Below, piece by piece: positions 6,545 through 14,672 of a stretch of DNA of 19,999 nucleotides; within the stretch, counting starts at the first letter, position 1, and each line of letters opens with the position of its first letter. The position numbers were made by a program, and so were the translations under genes. The notes under the pieces are model-generated. The model was not told where the DNA came from. It saw only the letters and a program-made list of their open reading frames with translations, and did not search any database. Origin of the DNA: CAYQTO01 sp964420455 (GTDB taxonomy: Bacteria; Sumerlaeota; Sumerlaeia; SLMS01); assembly GCA_964420455.1 (NCBI GenBank), contig CAYQTO010000060.1, positions 1-19,999 of the forward strand. The letters are read 5' to 3'.

Positions 6545-6925
6545 ATGGCAGCAGGGCTGATGAAACGACAGGAGACAGCGCGGGGGCATCGCATCCTCGG
6601 CAAGGCGATCCAGCGTTATGTGCGGTGTGCCCCACGCAAGGTGCGTCTCGTGGCGGACCTGATCCGTGGCAAGTCGGCGGGCGAAGCGCTCGAGATTCTG
6701 GCCTTCACCCAGCGCCCCTCCGCGGTGCCTTTCGTGACCAATGCCCTCAAGGCCGCGATCGCCAGCGCGTCGGAGGTGCACCCCCAGCCGGAAAACCTCG
6801 TCATCGAGGAAATCATCATCGACGAAGCGCCGATGATCAAACGGATCCGTCCGGCCTCCATGGGGCGCGCCGTGCGCGTCCGCAAACGCAACAGCCACAT
6901 CTACGTCGCCCTCGCCGACAGCTAA
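6545..6925 (+). CDS. rplV: 50S ribosomal protein L22
   Basis: L22 binds all domains of 23S rRNA and its beta-hairpin lines the peptide tunnel. The 126 residues slightly exceed E. coli (110) because of about 20 N-terminal residues before the conserved KAIQRYVRCAPRKVRLVADLIRGK. NALKAAIASASEVH and the C-terminal hairpin RIRPASMGRAVRVRKRNSHIYVAL complete the fold. ATG 6545 has AGGAG (6531-6535) nine bases upstream; a second ATG 15 bases on (Met6) is an alternative. rpsC follows after 43 nt. Confidence 0.97.
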   Translation: MAAGLMKRQETARGHRILGKAIQRYVRCAPRKVRLVADLIRGKSAGEALEILAFTQRPSAVPFVTNALKAAIASASEVHPQPENLVIEEIIIDEAPMIKRIRPASMGRAVRVRKRNSHIYVALADS

Positions 6926-6968
6926 GCCGCGCGAGAACCCCCGATCGATTTCACGAGGAGAAGCACTC

Positions 6969-7625
<657 letters not shown>

Positions 7626-7663
7626 TCCCGAGGCCCCCAGACCAGCCAAGGACGACCTGAAGA

Positions 7664-8095
7664 ATGCTTCTCCCGAAGAGAACCAAATACCGCAAGGTGC
7701 AGAAGGGCAAGCGGCGCGGCAAGGCGTACCGCGGGTCCGAAATCTCCTTCGGCACCTATGCCATCAAGGCCCTCGAGTGCGGATGGATCACCAACCGCCA
7801 GATCGAGGCGGCCCGCGTGGCCATCACCCGCACGGTGCGCCGCGGCGGCAAGCTGTGGATTCGCATCTTCCCGGACAAGCCGCTGACGGTGAAGCCGGCG
7901 GAGACCCGCATGGGCAAGGGCAAGGGCAACCCGGAGCACTGGGTGGCGGTCATCAAGCCGGGCCGCATCCTCTTCGAGCTCGAGGGCGTTCCCGAGGATA
8001 CCGCCCGCCGCGCCATCACCCGCGCCATCCACAAGCTTCCCCTCAAGGCGAAGTTCGTGATGCGTGAACAGACCGGCGGAGAGGAGACCGCGTAA
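7664..8095 (+). CDS. rplP: 50S ribosomal protein L16
   Basis: L16 organises the A-site tRNA-binding region of the 50S subunit. The 143 residues (E. coli 136) show MLLPKRTKYRKVQKGKRRG, EISFGTYAIKALECGWITNRQIEAARVAITR, then KLWIRIFPDKPLTVKPAETRMGKGKGNPEHWVAVIKPGRILFE, all hallmarks of the family. The C-terminus ends GGEETA. The start is ATG 7664 at the conserved MLLPK. The rpmC ATG follows its TAA after only two bases, so the two are probably translationally coupled. Confidence 0.98.
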   Translation: MLLPKRTKYRKVQKGKRRGKAYRGSEISFGTYAIKALECGWITNRQIEAARVAITRTVRRGGKLWIRIFPDKPLTVKPAETRMGKGKGNPEHWVAVIKPGRILFELEGVPEDTARRAITRAIHKLPLKAKFVMREQTGGEETA

Positions 8096-8097
8096 CC

Positions 8098-8310
8098 ATG
8101 CCCCTCGAAGCGACGAAGCTCCGCGAGCTGGAGATCAACGAACTGGAACTGCGGGCGGCCGAGCTCCAGAAGGAGATGTTCGACCTCCGCCAGCGCCTGA
8201 CGACGAAGGAAGAGCCCAACACGGCCAAGCTGAAGGACAACCGGCGCGACTACGCGCGCATCCTGACGGTGCTGCGGGAGAAGCAACTCGCGGCCCGCGC
8301 CGCCTCCTAA
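8098..8310 (+). CDS. rpmC: 50S ribosomal protein L29
   Basis: L29 is a small two-helix protein near the tunnel exit, next to L23. The 70 residues fit the family (E. coli 63). It reads ATKLRELEINELELRAAELQKEMFDLRQRLTTKEEPNTAKLKDNRRDYARILTVLREK, with the typical FDLR and the second-helix pattern RRDYARILTVLRE. The ATG lies two bases after the rplP stop. The order rplP-rpmC-rpsQ is standard. Confidence 0.95.
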   Translation: MPLEATKLRELEINELELRAAELQKEMFDLRQRLTTKEEPNTAKLKDNRRDYARILTVLREKQLAARAAS

Positions 8311-8368
8311 AACCCCGGGAGCCCCCGCGCCCCGATCCCCATCGCCCCAAGACGAGGAGTTGGCCCCC

Positions 8369-8662
8369 ATGGCCGAAGCAACAGCGGAAAAGACGGACAA
8401 CGCCCCGATCAAGCCCCACCCGCGCAAGCGCACCGGCATGGTCGTCAGCGACAAGATGGAGAAGACCCGCGTCGTGGTCGTGGACCGCCTCGTGAAACAT
8501 CCCCTCTACAAGAAGTACATCCGTCGCCGCAAGAAACTGTACGTGCACGACGAGCACAACCAGGCGAACGCCGGCGACAAGGTGGAAGTGGTGGAGATGA
8601 CCCGCCCGCTGAGCCGCCTCAAGCGCTGGCGCCTCGTCCGCATCGTCGAACGCGCCAAGTAA
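8369..8662 (+). CDS. rpsQ: 30S ribosomal protein S17
   Basis: S17 is an OB-fold primary binder of 16S rRNA and an early 30S assembly protein. The protein has 97 residues. After a variable N-terminus of about 22 residues comes RKRTGMVVSDKMEKTRVVVVDRLVKHPLYKKYIRRRKKLYVHDEHNQANAGDKVEV, then TRPLSRLKRWRLVRIVERA, all diagnostic. The start is ATG 8369 because GAGGAG (8354-8359) lies nine bases upstream; an in-frame TTG at 8360 directly abuts that site and cannot use it. Confidence 0.96.
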   Translation: MAEATAEKTDNAPIKPHPRKRTGMVVSDKMEKTRVVVVDRLVKHPLYKKYIRRRKKLYVHDEHNQANAGDKVEVVEMTRPLSRLKRWRLVRIVERAK

Positions 8663-8712
8663 CCCCAGCCCCAAGGACCCCGCTCCTCTTTTTCGAGAGA
8701 AGGTAACGAGAG

Positions 8713-9081
8713 ATGATCCAGGAATACACCGTCCTCAACGTGGCAGACAACAGCGGCGCCAAGCGTGTCCGCTGCTTCAAGGTGCTCGGCGGCTCCCGGC
8801 GGCGCTATGCGTCCATCGGCGACGTCATCGTGTGCTCCGTCCGCGACGCCGATCCCCACGGCAATGTCAAGAAGGGCACCGTGGTGAAGGCGGTGATCGT
8901 CCGCACCCGCAAGGAGGTCCGTCGCGAGGACGGCAGCTACATCCGCTTCGACGACAACGCGGCGGTGCTGATCAACAACCAGAACGAGCCGGTGGGGACG
9001 CGTATCTTCGGCGCGGTGGGCCGCGAACTGCGCGCCCGCCGCTTCATGAAGATCATCTCCCTCGCCCCCGAAGTGATCTGA
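8713..9081 (+). CDS. rplN: 50S ribosomal protein L14
   Basis: L14 binds 23S rRNA at the subunit interface and forms intersubunit bridges; the RsfS silencing factor also binds it. The length of exactly 122 residues is the family norm. It opens MIQEYTVLNVADNSGAKRVRCFKVLGGS and carries RYASIGDVIVCSVRDA, KKGTVVKAVIVRTRKEVRREDGSYIRFDDNAAVLIN and FGAVGRELR with FMKIISLAPEVI at the end. ATG 8713 follows the purine-rich GAGAGAAGG (8695-8703). rplX follows after 16 nt. Confidence 0.98.
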   Translation: MIQEYTVLNVADNSGAKRVRCFKVLGGSRRRYASIGDVIVCSVRDADPHGNVKKGTVVKAVIVRTRKEVRREDGSYIRFDDNAAVLINNQNEPVGTRIFGAVGRELRARRFMKIISLAPEVI

Positions 9082-9097
9082 AAAGGGAACCGCAACG

Positions 9098-9472
9098 ATG
9101 GCGAAGACGAGCAACCAGACGAGCAAGCAGAAGGCCCCGAAGCTCAAGCTCCGGCGCGACGACCTCGTGGAGGTGATCGCGGGGAACGACCGGGGCAAGC
9201 GCGGCAAGATCCTCTTCGTCGACCGGGTCCGCCACCGGGTGATCGTCGAGGGGGTGAACCTCCGCAAGCATCACGAGAAGGTCCGCCAGACGAAGGCAGG
9301 CCAGTCCGGCGGCATCGAGGAACGGGAAGTGGCGATCGACGTGAGCAACGTGATGATCGTGGACCCTCAGACCGGCAAACCCGCGCGCGTGGGCATCAAG
9401 ACGAAGGAAGACGGCACGCGCGTGCGCATCACCAAGGGACGCAACGCCTCGGGAAGCGAGCTCGACGGCTGA
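9098..9472 (+). CDS. rplX: 50S ribosomal protein L24
   Basis: L24 is an assembly initiator for the 50S subunit and lies near the tunnel exit. The protein has 124 residues (E. coli 104). After a short Lys/Gln-rich N-terminus the KOW motif appears as DDLVEVIAGNDRGKRGKI, then VIVEGVNLRKHHEK, GIEEREVAIDVSNVMIVDPQTGKPARVGIK and a basic C-terminal stretch. The start is ATG 9098, preceded by AAAAGGGAA. The extra length lies in the N-terminal 15 residues and the Gly/Ser tail. Confidence 0.97.
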   Translation: MAKTSNQTSKQKAPKLKLRRDDLVEVIAGNDRGKRGKILFVDRVRHRVIVEGVNLRKHHEKVRQTKAGQSGGIEEREVAIDVSNVMIVDPQTGKPARVGIKTKEDGTRVRITKGRNASGSELDG

Positions 9473-9521
9473 ACGCCGCGGGCCCGATACCTCGGGAGCC
9501 TGAGCCTGGAGCACCATGGCC

Positions 9522-10109
9522 ATGAGTGAAGCACAGACGAACGGCAACGGCGCGGCGGCGGTGGAATACACCCCCCGCCTGCTCACGAAGTATCGTGAGG
9601 AGGTCGCCCCTGCCCTTCGCGAGAAGTTCCAGTACAGCAACGTGATGGAGATTCCCCGTCTCCAGAAGATCACGGTGAACATGGGGGTGGGCGAGGCGGC
9701 CCGCGACGCGAAGGAGCTGGAGCTGGCGGCGGCGGAGCTCGCGCTCATCGCTGGCCAGCGGCCCAAGCGCACCCGCGCCCGCGTGTCCGTCTCCCAGTTC
9801 AAGATCCGCGAAGGCATGCCCGTCGGCTGCTTCGTCACGCTCCGCCGCGAGCGCATGTGGGAGTTCATGGAACGCCTGGTCCACATCGCGCTCCCGCGCG
9901 TGCGCGACTTCCGCGGCATTCCCGGCCGCAGCTTCGATGGCCGTGGCAACTACTCCATGGGCGTGCGCGAGCACCTCATCTTCGTCGAGCTTGACTACTC
10001 GAAGATTTCCACCAACCGCGGCATGAACATCACGTTTGTCACGACCGCGAAAACCGATGCCGAGGCGAAGGAAATGCTCCGCCTCCTCGGCATGCCATTC
10101 CGCAACTAG
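9522..10109 (+). CDS. rplE: 50S ribosomal protein L5
   Basis: L5 binds 5S rRNA and contacts P-site tRNA in the central protuberance. The conserved core begins PRLLTKYREEVAPALREKFQYSNVMEIPRLQKITVNMGVGEA, continues with AGQRPKRTRARVSVSQFKIREGMPVGC and VTLRRERMWEFMERLV, and has RDFRGIPGRSFDGRGNYSMGV near the end. The length is 195 residues, versus about 180 usually, because of an N-terminal leader of some 15 residues. Two in-frame ATGs exist, 9516 and 9522. GGAG (9508-9511) is 10 bases from the second and only 4 from the first, so 9522 is chosen with little certainty. rpsH follows after 20 nt with no rpsN between. Confidence 0.96.
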   Translation: MSEAQTNGNGAAAVEYTPRLLTKYREEVAPALREKFQYSNVMEIPRLQKITVNMGVGEAARDAKELELAAAELALIAGQRPKRTRARVSVSQFKIREGMPVGCFVTLRRERMWEFMERLVHIALPRVRDFRGIPGRSFDGRGNYSMGVREHLIFVELDYSKISTNRGMNITFVTTAKTDAEAKEMLRLLGMPFRN

Positions 10110-10129
10110 GACGGAGGTCCGCAGACACG

Positions 10130-10525
10130 ATGCATTCCGATCCCATCGGCGACATGCTCACGCGCATCCGCAACGCCAACACGGCGGGGCTCGACCACGT
10201 GGACGTCCCGAACTCGAAGGCCAAGGTGGCCATCGCCCGCATCCTCAAGGACGAGGGCTTCATCAAGTACTACAAGGTCATGCGGAACACCAAGCAGGGC
10301 TCGATCCGCGTGTTCCTCAAGTACGGTCCCAACAAGGAGCGGACGATCACCGGCATGGCCCGCGTCAGCAAGCCGAGCCTCCGCCTCTACATGAAGTCCG
10401 AGGAGATTCCCCACGTCCGCGGGGGCCTCGGCATCACCATCATTTCGACTTCCCAGGGAATCCTGACGGGGCGCGAGTGCCGCCAGCGCCACATCGGCGG
10501 CGAAGTGCTCGCCACCGTCTGGTAA
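10130..10525 (+). CDS. rpsH: 30S ribosomal protein S8
   Basis: S8 is a primary 16S rRNA-binding protein of the 30S platform and, in E. coli, the autoregulator of the spc operon. The 131 residues begin MHSDPIGDMLTRIRNAN and contain ILKDEGFIKYYKV, an SKPSLRLYMKSEEIPHVRGGLGITIISTSQGILTGREC block and the C-terminal GGEVLATVW. AGGACGGAGG (10108-10117) precedes ATG 10130 by 12 nt. I see no recognisable S8-binding stem in the 20-nt gap before it; an mRNA site within rplE, as in E. coli, was not evident by eye. Confidence 0.98.
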   Translation: MHSDPIGDMLTRIRNANTAGLDHVDVPNSKAKVAIARILKDEGFIKYYKVMRNTKQGSIRVFLKYGPNKERTITGMARVSKPSLRLYMKSEEIPHVRGGLGITIISTSQGILTGRECRQRHIGGEVLATVW

Positions 10526-10596
10526 GGAACGCCGAAAGGCCCCACCCCCAGCAACCGCCACAACCCGACGTCCATCGCCAGCCGGAGGCACATGCC

Positions 10597-11136
10597 GTGA
10601 GCCGTATTGGAAAACTCCCGATCCCGATTCCCTCGAACGTCACCGTGACGCTCAAGAACGAGGCTGTTTCCGTCAAGGGACCGAAGGGTGAACTGACCGT
10701 CTGCCATTTCGAGCGCGTGAAGGTGACCCAGCAGGAGGGCAAGCTGCACGTGGAGCGGCCGGAAGACGACCGCCAGAGCCGAATGTACCACGGCCTTTAC
10801 CAGCGGCTGATCGGCAACTGCGTCACCGGCGTGTCGGAGGGCTTCAGGAAGGAACTGGAGATCTCCGGCGTCGGTTACCGCGCCGCCCTCCAGGGCAAGG
10901 ACCTGAGCCTTTCCCTCGGCTACTCGCACCCGCTCGTGATCACGCCCCCCTCGGGCATCAGCTTTCAGGTGCCCAAGCCGACGACGATCATCATCGAGGG
11001 GATCGACAAGCAGGCGGTCGGCCAGGTGGCGGCAAACATCCGGCGCCTGCGCCCCGTGGAACCCTACAAGCTCAAGGGCGTGAAGTATGTCGGCGAGCAG
11101 GTGACGAAGAAGGCCGGCAAGTCCGCCAAGAAGTAA
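10597..11136 (+). CDS. rplF: 50S ribosomal protein L6
   Basis: L6 binds 23S rRNA near the factor-binding site and the sarcin-ricin loop. The protein has 179 residues (E. coli 177), with two duplicated domains. It begins SRIGKLPIPIPSNVTV, with the classic KGPKGEL, and the C-terminal signature is VGQVAANIRRLRPVEPYKLKGVKYVGE with a Lys-rich tail. The start is a GTG at 10597, fixed by GGAGG (10584-10588) eight bases upstream and by the family N-terminus. The frame runs open upstream through rpsH and into rplE, which is a shadow. The ATG at 10592 is out of frame. Confidence 0.97.
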   Translation: MSRIGKLPIPIPSNVTVTLKNEAVSVKGPKGELTVCHFERVKVTQQEGKLHVERPEDDRQSRMYHGLYQRLIGNCVTGVSEGFRKELEISGVGYRAALQGKDLSLSLGYSHPLVITPPSGISFQVPKPTTIIIEGIDKQAVGQVAANIRRLRPVEPYKLKGVKYVGEQVTKKAGKSAKK

Positions 11137-11207
11137 CCGAGACCCCTATTCCAGCCCGGGACGGCTACACAGGCGTCGTCCCCCACAAAGGCGAGGTAGC
11201 ACGCAAG

Positions 11208-11573
11208 ATGAAGCTTACACCCGAAGCACGGCTGAAACGGCGCCATCGGCGCGTCCGCAAGAAGGTCAGCGGAACGACGGAGCGCCCCCGGCTCTTTGTC
11301 CGCCGCTCCCTGAAGAACATCTACGCCCAGGTGGTCGACGACACTCCGGCGGTGGGTGCGCGCACCATCGCGAGCTTCAGCACGTTCAAGAAGACCGAGG
11401 CCGGCAAGCACCACCGCAACATTGCGAACGCGGCGGATCTCGGAAAGGCGATCGCCGAGGACCTGAAGAACCGCGGCATCGAGACAGTTGTTTTCGACCG
11501 CGGAGGCTACCGCTATCACGGGGTGGTCAAGGCCGTCTGCGAGGCTGTCCGCGAAAACGGCATCAAGGTCTGA
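11208..11573 (+). CDS. rplR: 50S ribosomal protein L18
   Basis: L18 binds 5S rRNA together with L5 and L25. The 121 residues fit the family. The basic N-terminus RLKRRHRRVRKKVSGTTERPRLFVRRSLKNIYAQVVDD leads into TIASFST, and the C-terminal half has GKAIAEDLKNRGIETVVFDRGGYRYHGVVKAVCEAVRENGIKV, where VFDRGGYRYHG is diagnostic. The start is ATG 11208 with GAGG at 11193-11196. A 71-nt gap with a possible 6-bp hairpin (11158-11163/11177-11182) separates it from rplF. Confidence 0.98.
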   Translation: MKLTPEARLKRRHRRVRKKVSGTTERPRLFVRRSLKNIYAQVVDDTPAVGARTIASFSTFKKTEAGKHHRNIANAADLGKAIAEDLKNRGIETVVFDRGGYRYHGVVKAVCEAVRENGIKV

Positions 11574-11628
11574 CCGACCCTCCGCAACCGCCCCGCCACC
11601 CCCACCCCTCAGGAAAAGGACGCAGACG

Positions 11629-12411
11629 TTGAGCGACGACATCGAATACACGGAAGACGCCGGAGACGAGCTGGAGACCAGCGCCGGCGTGGAGACTGCG
11701 GAGGGCGGCGATCCCGTCGATCCCTTGGAGGCCCTCGTGCCGGCGGTTCATAACCATACGGCGGCCATCGACCCTTCCTCGCTCGACCTGAACGAGGAGG
11801 TGGTGTCGCTGAACCGCGTGGCCAAGGTGGTCAAGGGCGGCCGGCGCTTCAGCTTTGCTGCGCTCGTGGTTGTCGGCGACGGCAAGGGTCATGTGGGTGT
11901 GGGCTTCGGCAAGGCGAACGAGGTTCCCGACTCGATCCAGAAGGGTGTGGAGGCGGCAAAGAAGGCCCTGATCCGGGTGCCGCTGGTGGGCCGCACGATT
12001 CCCTTCGAGGTGATCGGCGAGTTCGGTGCGGGCCGCGTGATGCTCAAGCCCGCGTCCGAAGGTACCGGCCTCATTGCGGGCCCCGCCGCTCGCGCGGTGC
12101 TGATCAATGCCGGCGTGCAGGATGTCCTCACAAAGGTGCTCGGTAGCCAGAACCAACTGAACGTGGTCCGGGCGACATTTCAGGGCCTCCAGCGGCTCGA
12201 AATTGCGGAGCAGGTGGCGTTGCGCCGCGGCAAGACGCTCGACGAGATGTTCGGCCGCAAGACGGCGGAGCGCTACCGCTCGGGCCGGGACGAGGCGCTG
12301 TCGGGCTTCCATGCCGCCCGCATGCAGGAGCGCGACCGTCACGACAAGGCGCGACTCGGCACTTACAGCGCCGGTGGCCGCCGCGACGACGACGAGAACA
12401 AGAAAGACTAA
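11629..12411 (+). CDS. rpsE: 30S ribosomal protein S5 with extended termini
   Basis: S5 lies near the decoding centre and mRNA entry channel and affects translational accuracy. The conserved core starts near SLNRVAKVVKGGRRFSF (residues 60-76). It contains VVGDGKGHVGVGFGKANEVP, the KPASEGTGLIAGPAARAVL block and VALRRGKTLDEMFG. The predicted 260 residues far exceed E. coli (167): about 43 extra, strongly acidic residues at the N-terminus and about 49 extra, charged residues at the C-terminus. The start is TTG 11629, with AAGGA (11616-11620) eight bases upstream. A GTG at 11737 with GGAGG (11727-11731) five bases upstream is a real alternative and would remove 36 residues. Codon use in the disputed stretch looks coding. 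Confidence 0.95.
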   Translation: MSDDIEYTEDAGDELETSAGVETAEGGDPVDPLEALVPAVHNHTAAIDPSSLDLNEEVVSLNRVAKVVKGGRRFSFAALVVVGDGKGHVGVGFGKANEVPDSIQKGVEAAKKALIRVPLVGRTIPFEVIGEFGAGRVMLKPASEGTGLIAGPAARAVLINAGVQDVLTKVLGSQNQLNVVRATFQGLQRLEIAEQVALRRGKTLDEMFGRKTAERYRSGRDEALSGFHAARMQERDRHDKARLGTYSAGGRRDDDENKKD

Positions 12412-12417
12412 CGATCC

Positions 12418-12433
12418 AACCGGCGCCCCGGTT
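12418..12433 (+). promoter_or_regulatory. Small perfect hairpin between rpsE and rpmD
   Basis: AACCGG (12418-12423) and CCGGTT (12428-12433) are exact reverse complements around a CGCC loop, followed by GTT. The hairpin begins six bases after the rpsE stop and ends 20 bases before the rpmD start. It could be a processing or stability element. It is short enough to be chance in GC-rich DNA. Confidence 0.3.
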
Positions 12434-12453
12434 GTTCAAGGAGTTCAGGGCCG

Positions 12454-12639
12454 ATGAAGAAACTTCGGGTGACGTGGAAGAAAAGCACCATCGGGGCGAT
12501 TGAGCCCCACCGGCGAACGATCGCCGCGCTGGGCCTTCGCCGTCTCCACCAGACGGTGGAAAAGGACGACACGCCAGCAATCCGGGGCATGATTGCCTCG
12601 GTGTCCTATCTTGTGGAAGTAGAGGAAGTCTCCGCATGA
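12454..12639 (+). CDS. rpmD: 50S ribosomal protein L30
   Basis: L30 is a small protein on the solvent side of the 50S subunit. The 61 residues match the bacterial short form. The sequence reads MKKLRVTWKKSTIGAIEPHRRTIAALGLRRLHQTVEKDDTPAIRGMI in overlapping segments, where the IG..P..R.T...LGL pattern and the DTP.IRGMI pattern are the family marks. Its TGA overlaps the rplO ATG (ATGA, 12636-12639), implying coupling. L30 is absent from many lineages (for example Chlamydiae), so its presence has taxonomic value. Confidence 0.95.
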   Translation: MKKLRVTWKKSTIGAIEPHRRTIAALGLRRLHQTVEKDDTPAIRGMIASVSYLVEVEEVSA

Positions 12640-13121
12640 AAGCACATGAACTGCCCCGCGACCCGGGCCGCCAGCAGAAGCGCAAGCGCCTCGGCCGTGG
12701 TCACGGCACCGGCCATGGCAAGACCGCCGGCAAGGGACACAAGGGCCACAAGGCCCGTTCCGGCGGCGGAAAACGAAGCCCCTTTGAGGGCGGCCAGATT
12801 CCCCTCGTGCGGCGGCTCCCCAAGGGCGGGTTCAAGAATCCCGGCCGGGTCGAGTACGAGGTCGTGAACCTGAGCTCCCTCGAGAAGAAGTTCGAGGCCG
12901 GCGCGACCGTGGATCTGGAAGCGCTGCGGGGCGTGCGGCTCGCCGCCGGCAACATGCCGGTCAAGCTGCTTGCCAATGGCGAGCTGACGAAAGCCTTGAC
13001 CGTCAGGCTCGACAAGGCCAGCCAAACGGCGGTTGCCAAGGTCGAAAAGGCCGGGGGATCCTTCGAATCCACGGCAGGCATGGCCCGCAAGGGAACCGAC
13101 GAGCCGGAAGCCGAAGCATGA
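12636..13121 (+). CDS. rplO: 50S ribosomal protein L15
   Basis: L15 is a late-assembly 50S protein with a long basic N-terminal extension into the rRNA core. The 161 residues begin MKAHELPRDPGRQQKRKRLGRG, then GTGHGKTAGKGHKGHKARSGG and FEGGQIPLVRRLPKGGFKN, the classic Gly-rich L15 block. The C-terminal globular domain has EKKFEAGATVDLEALRG and ANGELTKALTVRLDKAS. A tail of some 15 acidic residues closes the protein. The start overlaps the rpmD stop. secY follows after 80 nt. Confidence 0.98.
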   Translation: MKAHELPRDPGRQQKRKRLGRGHGTGHGKTAGKGHKGHKARSGGGKRSPFEGGQIPLVRRLPKGGFKNPGRVEYEVVNLSSLEKKFEAGATVDLEALRGVRLAAGNMPVKLLANGELTKALTVRLDKASQTAVAKVEKAGGSFESTAGMARKGTDEPEAEA

Positions 13122-13201
13122 TGTGACCTGGGCGCCCGATGGGGCGCCCTCGCTGCCTTGCCCGGCCGGCCCCGCCAACCAGGAGCGCTTCAACCCAACC
13201 G

Positions 13202-14632
13202 ATGTTTTCCAAAATCCGCGATATCTTTGCCTCCAAGGCCCTCCGCGAACGCGTCCTCTTCACGCTCGGCATGATTGCCATCTACCGCGTGGGGTCCTTC
13301 ATCCCCTGCCCGTTCATCAGCGTGGAGTACATGGAGGATGCCTTCGGCGGGGGAGGCCTCGGTGGCGGGCTCTTTGGCGTGGCCGACATGTTCACCGGCG
13401 GCGCCTTCTCCAACCTGACGCTCTTCTCCCTCGGCATCATGCCGTATATCTCGGCGTCGATTATCTTCCAGATGCTGGCGCTCGTGATTCCCCAGCTGGA
13501 GAAGATCCGCAAGGAAGGCGAGTCGGGCCAGCGCAAGATCACCCAGTGGACCCGTTACGCCACGGTGGCTCTCGCCGCGATCCAGGGCCTCGGCCTCGGG
13601 GCCTATGTGCTCAGCCTCGAGCAGTCGGAGGGCACCCGCGTCATCGCCTCGACAATGGCGAACAACCAGACGCTGTTCCTCTTCCTCATGGCGCTTTCCG
13701 TCACCGCCGGCACGACCTTCCTCATGTGGCTGGGCGAGAAGATCACGGAGCACGGCGTGGGTAACGGCATCTCGCTGCTCATTGCGCTCGGCATCATGGC
13801 GGGCTATCCGGCGGCGGTTCGGACGAGCTTTCGCGCGGTGGAGCTCGAGTCGATCGCACCGATCTGGCTGCTGATCGTCGGGGCCCTTTGCATCGGCGCG
13901 ACGATCCTGATCGTGCTGATTCAGGAGGGGGCGCGCAAGATTCCGATCCAGCACGCCAAGCAGATGGTGGGGCGCAAAATGTCCGCCTCGCAGACCAACT
14001 ACCTTCCGCTGAAGGTCAACACGGCGGGCGTCATGCCGGTGATTTTCTCTTCGGCGATTCTGACTCTTCCCGCGACCATCTTTGGCTGGGTGGGGGCGAC
14101 GCCAACCGGAGCGGGCTTCCTCGGCGAACTGTTCGCCATGACTTCCTCCTACAACCTGTACAACGCCTTCGGGGTCGAGAAGGAGTCGATCTTCCTCCTT
14201 CTCCGGGCGATGAACCTTTACACGTTCCTCTTCGTCGTGCTCACCGCCTTCTTCTGCTTCTTCTACACCTCGGTGGTCTTCAATCCCCAGGACGTGGCCG
14301 ACAACCTGCGGCGCATGGGGGCGTTCGTGCCGGGGTACCGCCCTGGCAAGCAAACGGCGGAATACATCGACCGGGTGATGTCGCGCATTACGCTCGTCGG
14401 GGCGGTCTTCCTTTGCAGCGTGGCGGTCTTCCCCCAGCTGCTGTTCGTGAGCTTCGACATTCCCTATCAGCTGGCGGATTTCGCCGGCGGGACCGGCCTG
14501 ATCATCGTGGTGGCGGTGGTGCTGGACACGATGAAGCAGGTCGAGTCGCGCATGATGATGAGTCATTATGAAGGATTCAAGTCCCGCCGCCGCTCGGGCG
14601 GGGCGCGACGCTGGGCCAAACAACAGCAATGA
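13202..14632 (+). CDS. secY: Protein translocase subunit SecY
   Basis: SecY forms the protein-conducting channel of the inner membrane with SecE and SecG and accepts substrates from SecA and the ribosome. The 476 residues (E. coli 443) carry about ten hydrophobic segments. The first is LFTLGMIAIYRVGSFIPCPF, followed by the Gly-rich plug region GGGLFGVADMFTGGAF and LGIMPYISASIIFQML. The cytoplasmic loop has KIPIQHAKQM, and the C5 loop has NPQDVADNLRRMGAFVPGYRPGKQT, the SecA/ribosome contact zone. The C-terminus is long and basic. ATG 13202 is chosen as the conserved start; the nearest good site, AGGAG at 13181-13185, is 16 nt away, so initiation may be weak. An in-frame start at 13139 would add an unlikely Arg/Pro-rich stretch. 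Confidence 0.97.
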   Translation: MFSKIRDIFASKALRERVLFTLGMIAIYRVGSFIPCPFISVEYMEDAFGGGGLGGGLFGVADMFTGGAFSNLTLFSLGIMPYISASIIFQMLALVIPQLEKIRKEGESGQRKITQWTRYATVALAAIQGLGLGAYVLSLEQSEGTRVIASTMANNQTLFLFLMALSVTAGTTFLMWLGEKITEHGVGNGISLLIALGIMAGYPAAVRTSFRAVELESIAPIWLLIVGALCIGATILIVLIQEGARKIPIQHAKQMVGRKMSASQTNYLPLKVNTAGVMPVIFSSAILTLPATIFGWVGATPTGAGFLGELFAMTSSYNLYNAFGVEKESIFLLLRAMNLYTFLFVVLTAFFCFFYTSVVFNPQDVADNLRRMGAFVPGYRPGKQTAEYIDRVMSRITLVGAVFLCSVAVFPQLLFVSFDIPYQLADFAGGTGLIIVVAVVLDTMKQVESRMMMSHYEGFKSRRRSGGARRWAKQQQ

Positions 14633-14672
14633 CTCCGGTGCCACCCGGTGACCACCCGGGGAGCAAGGACCC

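Noticed and set aside
9483..9496. CCCGA-TACC-TCGGG hairpin between rplX and rplE
   Set aside because: Five pairs only, with no further sign of function.
10036..10596. N-terminal extension of the rplF frame through rpsH into rplE
   Set aside because: The segment overlaps conserved rpsH and rplE in another frame. The GTG at 10597 with GGAGG gives the exact L6 family start.
11488..11628. ATG 11488 as the start of rpsE
   Set aside because: It lies inside rplR in another frame and gives a Pro-rich stretch unlike S5.
13139..13201. Upstream ATG for secY
   Set aside because: It would add 21 Arg/Pro-rich residues before the standard N-terminus and has no ribosome site placed for it.
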